From Flavobacteriaceae bacterium bin25 (lineage in GTDB: Bacteria > Bacteroidota > Bacteroidia > Flavobacteriales > Flavobacteriaceae): a stretch of DNA of 64,000 bases. The stretch lies in NCBI GenBank assembly GCA_002238525.1, contig MPMN01000002.1:1-64000 (forward strand), in the 5' to 3' direction. Below are positions 18,378 to 28,112 of this stretch, in pieces (the first letter of the stretch is position 1; each line of letters opens with the position of its first letter). The notes beneath the pieces were generated by a model. That model made no database searches and was not told the DNA's origin. It worked only from the letters and a program-made list of their open reading frames with translations. The translations under genes and the position numbers were made by a program.

Positions 18378-19579
18378 TTGAACTTATTGTTACATCTTGG
18401 CTGTCGCTATGCGTTTCACATCTTATCATTCCAAACAAATGAGTTTTTTAAACCACACCAAACCAGGAGTGCCTATTCATCAAGCCAATTTTTCAAACAC
18501 ATCAACACCATCATTGACTGGAAACCAATCGAAGAGTATCTAGTCAACCATTATAAGCCCGGTAAAAAGCAAAGAGGTCAAAAAGCCTATCATCCGATGA
18601 TCCTATTTAAAATGCAGTTGATTTCGGTATGGTATGGTCTTTCAGATGTTCAAACAGAAAACTTGACTATGGATTGTATCAGTTTTTGTCAGTTTTGTGG
18701 CTTAGAATTAATGGACAGTGTTCCTGACCATAGCACCTTATCCCGATTTCGTTCAGAATTGACTAGAAAGAAGTTGTATCAACCCATCATGTTGATAGTC
18801 AAAGGCACAGCCATCATTGATGCATCCCTTACCTTGAGTCCTTTTTCTCCGAAGGGGAAGTTGGATCATCAAATGGCTGAGGATAGAAAAGAAGATACCC
18901 GTTCGGATACAGAAGTAATGGAAGAAGAGAAATATCACCAGAAGAAAGAAGAAGAAAGTCCCCATGCGGATCATGAAACTCGGTGGTTTAAAAACAGGTG
19001 CGTCACCTGGCAGCGTTTAAAGACCTACTTTGGCTACAAGAGACATATAGCGACTAACGATGATGGCTTGATACTTGGGGTTCATACCACTCCTGCCAAT
19101 GAGCATGATAGTCAGGGGTTGGGGGATCTAATGGAAAAGGTTCCTGTAGATGAGCGTAAAGAGGTGATGGGGGTCAAAGGGTATAATACCATTTACACAT
19201 TAAAGTTGCTCATAGAAAATTTAATGCCTAAGTTGTTTAGCCGTAGAATAAATACATAAACTTATTGAGCAATATAATGTTCGTTATGGTATAAGTCCAA
19301 GAAAAATGATCAATTGCTGGAAGAAATGGGCAGTAAGTCATTGATTATGGAAAAAGGATATAGACACAAGCCCTTGACAAAGGAACAGAAAAAGAGGAAT
19401 AAAGAGATTAGTAAGAAACGCTGGAGAGTGGAACAGACTTTTGGTGGTTTACATCGGTGGTTTGGTTGTCATATCACTAGGCTGAAAGGCTTAGAGAAAG
19501 TTCATCATCAGCATATACTGGAGGCTATAGCATACAATTTAAAGCGTTCTCCGGGATTGGTGTGTCTGCTGGTGAAATA
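18378..19579 (+). pseudogene. IS5-family transposase interrupted by the 105-bp element
   Basis: The 5' part reads an IS5-type transposase: DWKPIEEYLVNHYKPGKKQR, MILFKMQLISVWYGLSD, DHSTLSRFRSEL, GTAIIDASLT (first catalytic Asp), TYFGYKRHIATNDDG, VHTTPANEHDS and VMGVKGY. There the frame breaks at the repeat element (19187-19291). It resumes as SKKNDQLLEEMGSKSLIMEK, then KRWRVEQTFGGLHRWFG (catalytic Glu). Removing the 105 bp plus one 3-bp TAA joins VKGY directly to KSKKNDQ in frame. There is no good ATG, and the frame opens with TTG, so the start may also be lost. The right end of the IS is probably near 19613 (aataagcctattagggag, repeated at about 20850). Confidence 0.8.
19187..19291 (+). mobile_element. 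105-bp miniature inverted-repeat element, copy B
   Basis: Exactly 105 bp, starting TACCATTTACACA and ending GTTCGTTATGGTA, flanked by TAA at 19184-19186 and TAA at 19292-19294. The interior matches copies A and C (ctaagttgtttagccgtaga), with more changes than between those two. It sits inside the IS5-family transposase gene, whose frame is restored by exact removal, so the insertion point and the 3-bp duplication are certain. Confidence 0.9.
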
Positions 19580-19819
19580 AGGTGTAAAAAAGACTGAAAA
19601 TAAGCCTATTAGGGAGTGATATGGACATATATTTAGCGAAACATTATCAAAAAAAAGATGACTTAAGTACGAATTGAGCAATTACAAAGTAAAAAAAAGA
19701 ACCCAAAAATTGGGTTAAGCCAGAAAACCCAATTATGCAAAGGTCTCCCTATTATTTAATTGAAAATAAAAAAGTTGTTTTAGTATTCAACAAGCCGGAT
19801 GTGAAAACCAAATGTGTTT

Positions 19820-20504
19820 AATCCCGACTTTCAATCTTTTTTTGAGTAATGTGTATCACTTATATATTTGTATATCAGATATATAGACGATATATTTTGA
19901 ATGTATTTTTGTGAAAAATGGGTCCATGTGACATGCTTATTTATCGCTATTTAATTGATTGTAACATATTTACATCATATTTTATAAATCTATGTCATAT
20001 TACATCGAAGTCGTACCCAATAGAAAATACCGACCAACCACGATCCTCCGTAAAGCCTTGAGAGAAGGAAAGAAAGTCAAAAGAAAAACCATAGCCAATT
20101 TGATCGACTTTCACCACCCTCTGTTATAGAAGGCTTTAAAGTAGCTATCAAAGGGGGGTAATCTATAAGGATCTTTCCAAATCCTTTCCCATCAAAAGAT
20201 CTTTACCTCATGGGCATATAGCTTGTATTTTGGGATTGATCAAAAAACTGAAGTTTGATCGACTTCTTTACAGAAAATCTACCCCAATGCTACACCTCGC
20301 TCTGGGAACTTTGCTATTGAATGAGGTAAGTCCACCAAGAGATGATGACCGAATGATTCATGTAATGTCTCAGGCAACGGAGAGGGCATTAAACCTTATT
20401 GGTATGGATCAAAAAAAGATGATTCCAGTAAAGTAACAGTTGGAAATGGTACTTTTTTCAGGCCTGGTAGGGTTTCTGGCTATATTTCGGGGCGAAAGTC
20501 AGGT
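19820..20504 (+). mobile_element. Internally deleted IS1634-like element, copy 2
   Basis: Left end atcccgactttc, right end ggcgaaagtcaggt. From the ATG at 19993 the frame reads MSYYIEVVPNRKYRPTTILR, then EGKKVKRKTIANLIDF, and continues (with a frame break near 20110-20160) into KRSLPHGHIACILGLIKKLK and FDRLLYRKSTPMLHLALGTL. It then jumps to a C-terminal piece (TERALNLIGMDQKKMIPVK). It keeps more of the transposase than copy 1 but lacks the same central DDE region. Its right end abuts a second IS5 remnant. Confidence 0.75.
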
Positions 20505-20507
20505 ATA

Positions 20508-20870
20508 ATGGAAAAGGTTGTTGTAGATGAGTATAAGCAGATATTGGGTAAAAGAGTACGAGAATCAAAAATGGACAATTGATGGGAAATGGATAGCCAA
20601 TTACTGATTATGGAAAAGAGACATGGATATAAACCTTTGACAAAGGAGCAGAAAAAGGTGAATAAACAGATTAGTAAGATATGCCGGAGAATAGAATAGA
20701 CCATTGGTGGTCTGTATTATAGGTATGGCTATCAGGAAAACAAATTAAAGAGGTTGGGAATCGTTCATCGTAAGCATATTTGGAAATTATAGCATAATCT
20801 GAGATAATCTTTAAGACTAGAATACGCAATGGTGAATTAAAAGTGAAATAGACTAAAATTAAGCCTATTA
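20508..20870 (+). pseudogene. IS5-family transposase C-terminal remnant (second copy)
   Basis: The plus strand reads MEKVVVDEYKQILGKRV, then LIMEKRHGYKPLTKEQKK and VNKQISKICRRIE, a stop, and TIGGLYYRYGY, a diverged repeat of the C-terminal third of the transposase at 18378-19579. Several stops show it is dead. The end sequence aattaagcctattaaggag near 20850 parallels the first copy's right end. Confidence 0.7.
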
Positions 20871-21043
20871 AGGAGAAAGATTAACCACTATATAACTAAA
20901 ATTGAACAAGAAAAAGCCCGGAATGTTCCAATAATTGCAGTTTAAAAAGCCAATCATGGGAAAGTCTCACAGTGTACCGAAAACCCCCCGTTAGCAAAAA
21001 ATACGAACCCCTTTTATCCTAATCTAAACAACAAACCAATCAC

Positions 21044-21907
21044 CTAGTCAGGGTCGTATACCCTTACATAATCAACAATCATCTCCTGTGGAAATTCTAC
21101 ATCCTCACCCACAGGCCCTCCAAAAGTTCCTCCAACTGCATTGTTTAGAATGATGAACATGGGTTTATTAAAAGGATAATTTTCATTGCTTTTATTCGTA
21201 GGTGAGTATTTATAGGTTAGCTTATCATCAAAGTAAAAATCTATAGACTGAGATGTCCAATTGACTGCATATACGTGAAATCTTCCCTCTAAGTTTTGGT
21301 CTTTTGTCGATTTTGAACTTGCTTCACCCCCATTTCCACTTGGAGTATGAATCGCATTTTGAAAAATTCCAGGAGCTCTGCCAGCATATTCCATGATATC
21401 AATCTCACCACAAGCAGGCCATCCCACCTCTTCAATATTAGCCCCAAGTAACCAAAACGCAGGCCACATACCTTCTCCTTCTGGTAATTTAATCCTGGCC
21501 TCTATACGTCCATATTGAAATTCTTGTAATCCTTGTGTTTTGATTCGAGTTGAAGTATATCTCCGAGGTCCACTAGATATTGTTTCAATAACCAGCATAC
21601 CATCTTTTACTGAATGGTTAGCCCTAGTATAATTCTGAAGTTCTTGGTTACCCCAACCACCTCGACCTAAATCAAAAGTCCAATTATCTAAATTAAGATC
21701 ACTTCCTTCAAAATTATCTTCCCATCTCAATTTGGATTCTTCAACTGGTGTCTCGGTTACTGCTGGGGCTGGAGTTTCCGGAGGGAGTATAGGTTTATCA
21801 AAGCCACCAGAAGAACAACCCAGAACAACAAACAACAGAAATGTAGAAAATATAATCTTCAAATTATACAAATTAAATCCGAAATTACCTAATCCTTTTC
21901 TATTCAT
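21044..21907 (-). CDS. GH16 beta-glucanase lipoprotein (laminarinase-like)
   Basis: A 287-residue lipoprotein: after a 25-residue hydrophobic N-terminus comes the lipobox VVLGC, then a short Pro/Thr/Val linker and a single GH16 domain. The catalytic motif is GEIDIMEYAG, with MWPAFWLLG before it and TSQSIDFYFDDKLTYKY after it. It is close to the C-terminal domain of the 652-residue GH16 protein at 10619-12577 (shared WGNQE, ARIKLPEGEGMWPAFW and the ending VDYVRVY). It therefore probably also cleaves beta-1,3-glucan, but at the cell surface and without accessory modules. The IS cluster lies just downstream. Confidence 0.88.
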   Translation of the reverse strand: MNRKGLGNFGFNLYNLKIIFSTFLLFVVLGCSSGGFDKPILPPETPAPAVTETPVEESKLRWEDNFEGSDLNLDNWTFDLGRGGWGNQELQNYTRANHSVKDGMLVIETISSGPRRYTSTRIKTQGLQEFQYGRIEARIKLPEGEGMWPAFWLLGANIEEVGWPACGEIDIMEYAGRAPGIFQNAIHTPSGNGGEASSKSTKDQNLEGRFHVYAVNWTSQSIDFYFDDKLTYKYSPTNKSNENYPFNKPMFIILNNAVGGTFGGPVGEDVEFPQEMIVDYVRVYDPD

Positions 21908-22293
21908 TCAATGATACCAATATATTTCAATATGAAGATAATTAATCAAAACCTTTGGTTTTGTAGTCCAATTTAAGCGTTCAATACAAATTTCTCCTAA
22001 TATCTACGGAAAATACACTGAACTTTGTGTGAGTATTATAGAATTATGCCCCCTTAGATAAGCTTATACGGAGTTTGAAATTTGACCGATTGCAGATGTC
22101 TGACGTTTAACTAGCAAATCGGACGAAACTGCAAATTCTTGGTCATCTTTCAAGGAATAAGAAATCTGAACCGCAATTCCCATATAAAATTTACACAACC
22201 TATTTAGTAATGTGCGTATTATCATCAAGGGTGCAGGGATTTGTTCATGAAAACGAAAGTGCTTCATAATTGGTCTCTTAAAATGCTTTGATT
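21908..22293. other. Intergenic region, no supported gene
   Basis: Between the symporter and the GH16 lipoprotein gene, both on the minus strand. A 67-codon minus-strand frame (22064-22267) has no recognisable features and I do not call it. The GH16 promoter should lie here. Confidence 0.4.
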
Positions 22294-24099
22294 CTAGTCA
22301 ATATTATTATTGACAGGAGGTTTTATACCCTTTTTGTATTCACCCCAAACACGAAAAAGGAGAATTAATGAAGCCAACGCAATACCCAACATAACGAAAA
22401 AGTAGTTATAGTTTTGATAAAGTAAAAACCCAGTTCCAAATAAAATGCTATAAATTGATACAGAACCTAAAAGCATACAAAGAATTCCATTTGGAATGTC
22501 GTTCTTCCTTCGTCTCTCACGAGGTATATCCTTTATAACAGGCCCCCAGCCAATAGGTGAAGGTTGTATCAGATTATAAAAACTTCTTAGAGTCGATTCG
22601 TTTTCTGGTCTTGTGACTAACGTCACCAAAACCCAACAAATGGTGGTGATACCTACGCCAAGTAGTAGTTCAGTAGTTGAATCAATTGGAGTAAACCCTA
22701 TCCAATCATGTACTAGTTTGAAATAAAGCGCAACTATAAATGAAACGACCATGGCGGTGATCTCACTATATATATTGATCCTATACCAGAACCATCTTAA
22801 AATAAAAAGCAATCCTGTACCTGCTCCTATTTGCAACAAGATCTCAAAAGCTTGCAAAGCGTTACTAAGCTTGAGTGCTAAGACACCTGACAAAAACATG
22901 AGTAGCACAGTAGTCAATCTGCCTATTGAAACCAATTTTTTTTGACTTGCCCTATAATCTATAAACCGCTTATAAAAATCATGAACTATATATGAAGATC
23001 CCCAGTTCAAGTGAGAAGAAATAGTCGACATAAATGCTGCAACTAAACTAGCGACCATGAGTCCCAATAAACCGGATGGAAGATAACTAAGCATTGCTGG
23101 GTAGGCCAAATCATCATCGATTACATCGGATTCAATCTGCGGAAATGCGAGCTGCAGACTTTCAAGATTTGGGAATATAATAATTGAGGCTAAAGCAATT
23201 AAAATCCATGGCCAGGGGCGAATTGCATAGTGCATAAAATTGAATAACAACGTGGCCCAGACGGCATTTTTTTCATCTTTAGCAGATAACATTCTCTGGG
23301 ATATGTAACCACCTCCCCCAGGTTCGGCTCCAGGATACCAGACACTCCACCACTGAACAGCAATGGGAATTAAAAAGAGGGTAATAAAAAGATTCGGATT
23401 TGTTGAATTGGAAGGCAACAAAGATAATTTTGGGACTATATCTGTATGACTCAATAAATTTTTCAGTCCCCCAACTTCAGGTAATTTTAAAATGAAAATA
23501 CAAGCAGCAATAGTAGCGCCCATAGCCAACAAGAACTGAAAAAAATCGGTGATGATGACACCTTTCAAACCTCCCAGGGAACTATAGACCACTGTGATTA
23601 TTGAGGCTATAAAAAGTGTTTGAAAAGGAGTTAACCCCAACAAGACTGCTCCTATTTTAATGGCTGCCAGACAGACTGATGCCATCACAACAATATTGAA
23701 CAAAAGGCCTAAGTATAAAGCCCTAAACCCACGAAGAAAAGCAGCTCCTTTACCGCCATATCGGATTTCATAAAACTCAAGGTCCGTGAGAATACCTGAA
23801 CGCCGCCATAATTTAGCATAAAGAAATACCGTGAGCATTCCAGTCAACAAAAAAGCCCACCAAACCCAATTCCCCGAAACTCCATTTTTTCTAACTATGT
23901 CAGTAACAAGATTGGGGGTATCTGACGAAAAAGTTGTGGCAACCATAGAAATCCCCAAAAGCCACCAAGGCATATTTCTACCAGAGAGAAAAAATTCACT
24001 AAGACTTTTGCCTGCAGTTTTGGAAGAGTAAATGCCAATTCCTAAAGAAACTATAAAAAACAAGCCTACAATTATCCAATCAATTCTTTCTAGATGCAT
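22294..24099 (-). CDS. Sodium:solute symporter (SSS family)
   Basis: A 601-residue membrane protein with about 13-14 hydrophobic segments and the SSS-family marks: LSEFFLSGRNMPWWLLGISM in TM1-2, VYSSLGGLKGVIITDFFQF, and GLMVASLVAAFMSTISSHLN followed by WGSSYIVHDFYKRF. It moves an unknown solute (sugar, amino acid or similar) with sodium. The length and the WWSVWYPGAEPGGGGYISQR loop match the sodium/glucose- or galactose-like branch common in Bacteroidota. It could work with the neighbouring GH16 enzyme to take up glucan products, but the substrate cannot be read from sequence. Confidence 0.85.
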   Translation of the reverse strand: MHLERIDWIIVGLFFIVSLGIGIYSSKTAGKSLSEFFLSGRNMPWWLLGISMVATTFSSDTPNLVTDIVRKNGVSGNWVWWAFLLTGMLTVFLYAKLWRRSGILTDLEFYEIRYGGKGAAFLRGFRALYLGLLFNIVVMASVCLAAIKIGAVLLGLTPFQTLFIASIITVVYSSLGGLKGVIITDFFQFLLAMGATIAACIFILKLPEVGGLKNLLSHTDIVPKLSLLPSNSTNPNLFITLFLIPIAVQWWSVWYPGAEPGGGGYISQRMLSAKDEKNAVWATLLFNFMHYAIRPWPWILIALASIIIFPNLESLQLAFPQIESDVIDDDLAYPAMLSYLPSGLLGLMVASLVAAFMSTISSHLNWGSSYIVHDFYKRFIDYRASQKKLVSIGRLTTVLLMFLSGVLALKLSNALQAFEILLQIGAGTGLLFILRWFWYRINIYSEITAMVVSFIVALYFKLVHDWIGFTPIDSTTELLLGVGITTICWVLVTLVTRPENESTLRSFYNLIQPSPIGWGPVIKDIPRERRRKNDIPNGILCMLLGSVSIYSILFGTGFLLYQNYNYFFVMLGIALASLILLFRVWGEYKKGIKPPVNNNID

Positions 24100-24496
24100 A
24101 ACTAAATTTTTTTGAAAGATAAGTTATTAAAACCTATCAAGCTATAAGAACCCTCAAAATCTTAATTGACTCTTGTACAATTTAGTCAAATAGGTCAATC
24201 AGAGACATGATTGTTACAGAAACTCTTTTCCAGCAGACTTCACCAGAAGAATTCATGTTATATTGTCCCAGGCCAACTTATACCATTTACAGATTTTTTC
24301 AATCCATAAAGATCATTTGGCAGTGGGCTTTATATTTTTATCAAGGAAAATGTGTTGTTTTAACCACAATGTATAGTCCAACAGATTGTGGATGCATTAC
24401 ATATCTTTGGTTAATCTAGGTCAGATATAATACAAAATTGATATTGGAGTAAATAAAATTCAACCAATTGTGTACATTTGACCATAAACAATAGAA
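24100..24496. other. Divergent intergenic region
   Basis: About 400 bases between the divergent symporter and M20 genes. It must hold both promoters. A 70-codon plus-strand frame (24207-24419) has an unlikely composition (Tyr/Cys/Trp-rich) and no ribosome site, so I treat it as chance. The only supported signal is the promoter-like box at 24473-24480. Confidence 0.4.
24473..24480 (+). promoter_or_regulatory. Bacteroidota-type -7 box for the M20 gene
   Basis: TACATTTG matches the Bacteroidota -7 consensus TAnnTTTG. It lies 16 bases before the ATG at 24497, which predicts a very short leader. A clear TTTG -33 box at the expected spacing was not found, so this is only a candidate. Confidence 0.4.
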
Positions 24497-25936
24497 ATGA
24501 TCAGCAAAAAATTCTTAGGGACTCTTTTAATTGTCCTATTTACTTTAAACGCTTTTTCACAAAAAACTAAGGATTTAAAGTCAGCAGTAATCCAGGATAT
24601 CGAAGATCAAAAGGAAAACTTGATTGATATATCTGACAAGATTTGGGAAGCTGCAGAGGTAGCCTTTCGAGAAACAATTTCTTCGGAGACTTTGATTGAA
24701 TATGCCAAAGAAAACGGATTTAGCGTTCAGCAGGGAGTTGCTGATACCCCCACAGCCTTTGTCGCAACCTATGGCTCTGGAAGTCCGGTCATCGGCATAC
24801 TAGGAGAATTTGATGCCCTACCTGGAATTTCCCAGAAACCCGTCCCCTATAAAGACCCTCTTATTGAGGGAGGGTCAGGTCATGGATGTGGACATAATAT
24901 TTTTGGCACAGCTTCTTTGGGAGCAGCAATTGCGCTTAAAAACCTCATTGAGGAAGGTAAACTAGAAGGAACAATCAAATTTTTCGGCACACCTGCTGAA
25001 GAAAAGTTTTTTGGAAAACTATGGATGGTTCGTGCCGGCGTATTTGACGATTTAGATGTTTGCCTAGACTGGCATCCAAGTGCAACAACAGGAGCCGATG
25101 CCCAAAGCTCTTTGGCACTAGTAGATTTTTTGGTTGAATTTTATGGTCAATCAGCCCATGCTTCCTCCGATCCGTGGAACGGACGATCGGCTTCTGATGC
25201 GCTCGAGCTTTATACCCATGGCATCAATGCCCTGAGAGAACATGTAAAGCCCACTGTTCGAATTCATTACCACATACAAGATGCAGGGAAAGTAGTCAAT
25301 GTTGTTCCAGATTATTCACGCATCTGGGTCCGAGTGAGAGATAGCAAGCGAGACGGTATGACAGAAGTATACGAGAGAGTGAAAGCTATGGCAGAGGGAG
25401 CAGCTATATTGGCTAATGTCGAATATAAGGCTAGCCTAATCTCAGGAATACATGAAATACTACCTAATGTTGCAGGAGGGAAGGCTATGTATAAAAATTT
25501 ACAAACTCTAGGCGAAATTGAATACACGGACGATGAGATTGCATTTGCCCACAAAATTCAAGAAGCAACGGAAAAACCATTACTAGGAATTGACGGCAGT
25601 ATTCAACCTTGGGAAGATCCAAGAGAGCATCCCGGAGGGGGTTCAACTGATGTGGGTGATGTAAGTTTTGTTGTACCCGTAGTTAGAATGCGTGCAACCA
25701 TAGCACCGATAGGAACACCATGGCATTCCTGGGCTGTTGTTGCTAGCGGAGCTACTTCAATAGGTCACAAAGGTCTTGTTTATGCTTCCAAAGCACTAGC
25801 TATGACCGGAGTGGATTTATTTACCAATGAATCGCTGATTAGGAAAATAAAGAAGGAGTTCAAAAACCGCAAAGGAGATTATGTATACAAGGGGCTTTTA
25901 CCAGAAGGTCCTCCACCTTTGGATTATCCAGATTAA
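24497..25936 (+). CDS. M20 family amidohydrolase (AbgB-like), secreted
   Basis: A zinc-dependent peptidase/amidase of the M20 superfamily, close to subunit B of p-aminobenzoyl-glutamate hydrolase. An N-terminal signal peptide (KKFLGTLLIVLFTLNAFSQ) suggests export to the periplasm. Motifs: GILGEFDALPG, GHGCGHNIFG (metal His), GTPAEEKFFGK (catalytic Glu-Glu), CLDWHPSATTGA, the dimerisation domain with SAHASSDPWNGRSA, and a late GGGSTDVGDVSF. Length 479 is normal. It is flanked by two transporters (sodium symporter and alanine/glycine symporter) and may supply amino acids or aminoacyl compounds to them. Confidence 0.87.
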   Translation: MISKKFLGTLLIVLFTLNAFSQKTKDLKSAVIQDIEDQKENLIDISDKIWEAAEVAFRETISSETLIEYAKENGFSVQQGVADTPTAFVATYGSGSPVIGILGEFDALPGISQKPVPYKDPLIEGGSGHGCGHNIFGTASLGAAIALKNLIEEGKLEGTIKFFGTPAEEKFFGKLWMVRAGVFDDLDVCLDWHPSATTGADAQSSLALVDFLVEFYGQSAHASSDPWNGRSASDALELYTHGINALREHVKPTVRIHYHIQDAGKVVNVVPDYSRIWVRVRDSKRDGMTEVYERVKAMAEGAAILANVEYKASLISGIHEILPNVAGGKAMYKNLQTLGEIEYTDDEIAFAHKIQEATEKPLLGIDGSIQPWEDPREHPGGGSTDVGDVSFVVPVVRMRATIAPIGTPWHSWAVVASGATSIGHKGLVYASKALAMTGVDLFTNESLIRKIKKEFKNRKGDYVYKGLLPEGPPPLDYPD

Positions 25937-25940
25937 TGCT

Positions 25941-27302
25941 TTAAAAACGCACCCATTTTCGTTCTCGCATCTCTTTGAGCACCCTGTTAGATAAATAAAG
26001 TACCGCAAGCATATTGGGTATACACATCAAGGCAAATGATAAATCAATCAGTCCAACTACTACCTCAACAGCGACTATAGAGGATATGATAATACTGAGG
26101 ATATAAAAGTAATTATACAAAAAACCCCATTTCTGATTTGTGAGAAAACCAAGACATTTCACTCCATAATACGAATATGTCAATAGAGTGGAGACTCCAA
26201 AAATCAATACCATAAACAATAACAATTCATCTCCAAAACCGAAAAACATTCTTCGGAAAGCTTCAAGAGTTAGGGTAATACCATTTAGATTTTCTATGAG
26301 ATAGGCTTTACTGATAATGACCACTAACCCGGTTATAGTACATACCAATATAGTATCAAATAGGGGACCTAGCATAGCCACAAGACCTTCATCTGTCCCT
26401 TTCTTTGTTTGTGATTGTCCGTGATACATCGGTGCATTTCCTACTCCAGACTCATTTGAAAAAACAGCCCTTCGTATACCCAACAAAATCAAACCCCAAA
26501 AGCCTCCGGTGATGACAGTTTGGGTATCAAAGGCTTGGCTGAAAATGAGTCCAAATGAAGGCAAGATTTGAGTACTATTAGTCACCAGAATATATCCGCC
26601 CAACAAAAAATAAATTCCCACCATTGCTGGAACTAATGATGAAGTTACTTGTACTATTTTTTTTAGACCTCCGAAAATCACTGCTCCGCTAATGATACAG
26701 AAAATAACCCCAAAAATCAATTTCCAATAAAATTCTCCAATTTCAAAATACCTATCGGGACTAACTACATTGATAATTGAAGCAGTCAGTTGATTAGCCG
26801 TAAATGCAGGAAGCACCCCAAATAATCCGGCAATTGAAAACCATATAGCCATAATCCGTCCGTATCGCTTTATACCCATACGCATATAATACATTGGACC
26901 ACCTAAATACTGATATTTATTGTCTTTAGTTCTTAGTTGTACCGATAGTGAGCAAGAATAAAATTTGATTACCATTCCGATGATTGCAGTTATCCACATC
27001 CAAACCAATACACCCGGTCCGCCCATGTTGATGGCAATTGCGACACCAGAAATATTTCCAAGACCAACAGTTGCCGCTAATACTGCTGAAAGTACTTTGA
27101 ATCTAGAAATCCCTTGATTATCATCTTTAGTGACAAGTAATTTAAATCCCCTCGAAATTTTTCCAAGAGGGACTAACCTTGAGTGAAACACTAAATAAAA
27201 ACCTCCGCCCACAATAAGCAGAAGCATCACCCATTCAAATGGTCTGATTAAGGCATCTATAATTAGCTGGAAAAAGTCGAGAATCTCGTTAAACAAAATC
27301 AA
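25941..27302 (-). CDS. Alanine/glycine:cation symporter (AGCS family)
   Basis: A 453-residue membrane protein with about 10-11 hydrophobic segments and AGCS family marks: VLSAVLAATVGLGNISGVAI, INMGGPGVLVWMWITAIIGM, GGPMYYMRMGIKRYGR and AVFSNESGVGNAPMYHGQS. It takes up alanine or glycine with sodium or protons. The start is a TTG that abuts the TAA of the upstream secreted-protein gene, so the two are translationally linked. It ends 4 bp from the convergent M20 gene. Confidence 0.9.
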   Translation of the reverse strand: MILFNEILDFFQLIIDALIRPFEWVMLLLIVGGGFYLVFHSRLVPLGKISRGFKLLVTKDDNQGISRFKVLSAVLAATVGLGNISGVAIAINMGGPGVLVWMWITAIIGMVIKFYSCSLSVQLRTKDNKYQYLGGPMYYMRMGIKRYGRIMAIWFSIAGLFGVLPAFTANQLTASIINVVSPDRYFEIGEFYWKLIFGVIFCIISGAVIFGGLKKIVQVTSSLVPAMVGIYFLLGGYILVTNSTQILPSFGLIFSQAFDTQTVITGGFWGLILLGIRRAVFSNESGVGNAPMYHGQSQTKKGTDEGLVAMLGPLFDTILVCTITGLVVIISKAYLIENLNGITLTLEAFRRMFFGFGDELLLFMVLIFGVSTLLTYSYYGVKCLGFLTNQKWGFLYNYFYILSIIISSIVAVEVVVGLIDLSFALMCIPNMLAVLYLSNRVLKEMRERKWVRF

Positions 27303-27980
27303 TTATTCTTTGACAACCAAATAAGTAGCCTTCACTCCGGTTGCCATATACCAACGATCGTTCCCAACTAAATAACCTTTGTCATTGAACACCTTAATTT
27401 CGGCTGTGTTAGGGCCAGAAGAACCTTGATTCAGTGCAAGAAAATCTAATTTATTGAATCCTGGGGCCAAATTAACCTGTAGAATTGAATAACGTTCGTG
27501 TAATAGGATTTGAGGGAAGACTTCAATTTCATTGACAAATACTCGGATTAAATCCCCATCAGGGTATTCATGGTCTCTCAATGCTATCTGAACAAAATTC
27601 CCATTATCTCTAATATCGCCAAGAAAAACATCTACCCGACTCATCAAAGATTTATCTTCATTTTTATTTGAACCGCTATTACTATTGAGTTTCCTGAGGT
27701 ACCTTTCTCCCGGGTTGATAAAATTTTCTTTGTTGGTCATATTCCAACTATCATTAGAAGATATTTCATTGGCTTTGGCCTGAAATGGATTTGCCATTTG
27801 ACTAGTTAAGAATGACCGATTTGTTTTTGGTAAGAGACTGCCAGATTTGTTTTCTTGATTGTCAGAGTTTAAAAAGTTTATAGTACTTGGGCTATCAGTT
27901 GGTGTCTGAGCAAAAGAAAAGAATCCGACAACTATGACTAAAAAACTCTGAATCAAAAATTGTATCAGCTGACTTCTCAT
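27303..27980 (-). CDS. Secreted protein of unknown function, coupled to AGCS symporter
   Basis: A 225-residue protein with a signal peptide (IQFLIQSFLVIVVGFFSFAQ), then a low-complexity Ser/Asn/Lys region to about residue 105. The C-terminal beta-rich domain (DVFLGDIRDNGNFVQIALRD, then LIRVFVNEIEVFPQILL, VNLAPGFNKLDFLALNQG) looks like an immunoglobulin-like fold. I do not recognise a named family, though similar secreted proteins occur in Bacteroidota. It abuts the AGCS transporter gene without a gap. Confidence 0.65.
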   Translation of the reverse strand: MRSQLIQFLIQSFLVIVVGFFSFAQTPTDSPSTINFLNSDNQENKSGSLLPKTNRSFLTSQMANPFQAKANEISSNDSWNMTNKENFINPGERYLRKLNSNSGSNKNEDKSLMSRVDVFLGDIRDNGNFVQIALRDHEYPDGDLIRVFVNEIEVFPQILLHERYSILQVNLAPGFNKLDFLALNQGSSGPNTAEIKVFNDKGYLVGNDRWYMATGVKATYLVVKE

Positions 27981-28112
27981 CTATTACAAAAATAATCAAA
28001 TACTTGGCATTGTATTACCCTCAATACAGTTTGATTTGTCAATGATAATACAACTCTGAGAAGTCCAAAGAAAACAAATGGTATATTTATCCAACACAAC
28101 AACTCATTTTTA

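Noticed and set aside
22064-22267. 67-codon frame near the symporter gene
   Set aside because: No start signal, no family resemblance, and composition typical of intergenic DNA.
24207-24419. 70-codon frame between the divergent symporter and M20 genes
   Set aside because: Odd Cys/Trp/Tyr-rich composition, no ribosome site, and it occupies the promoter region.
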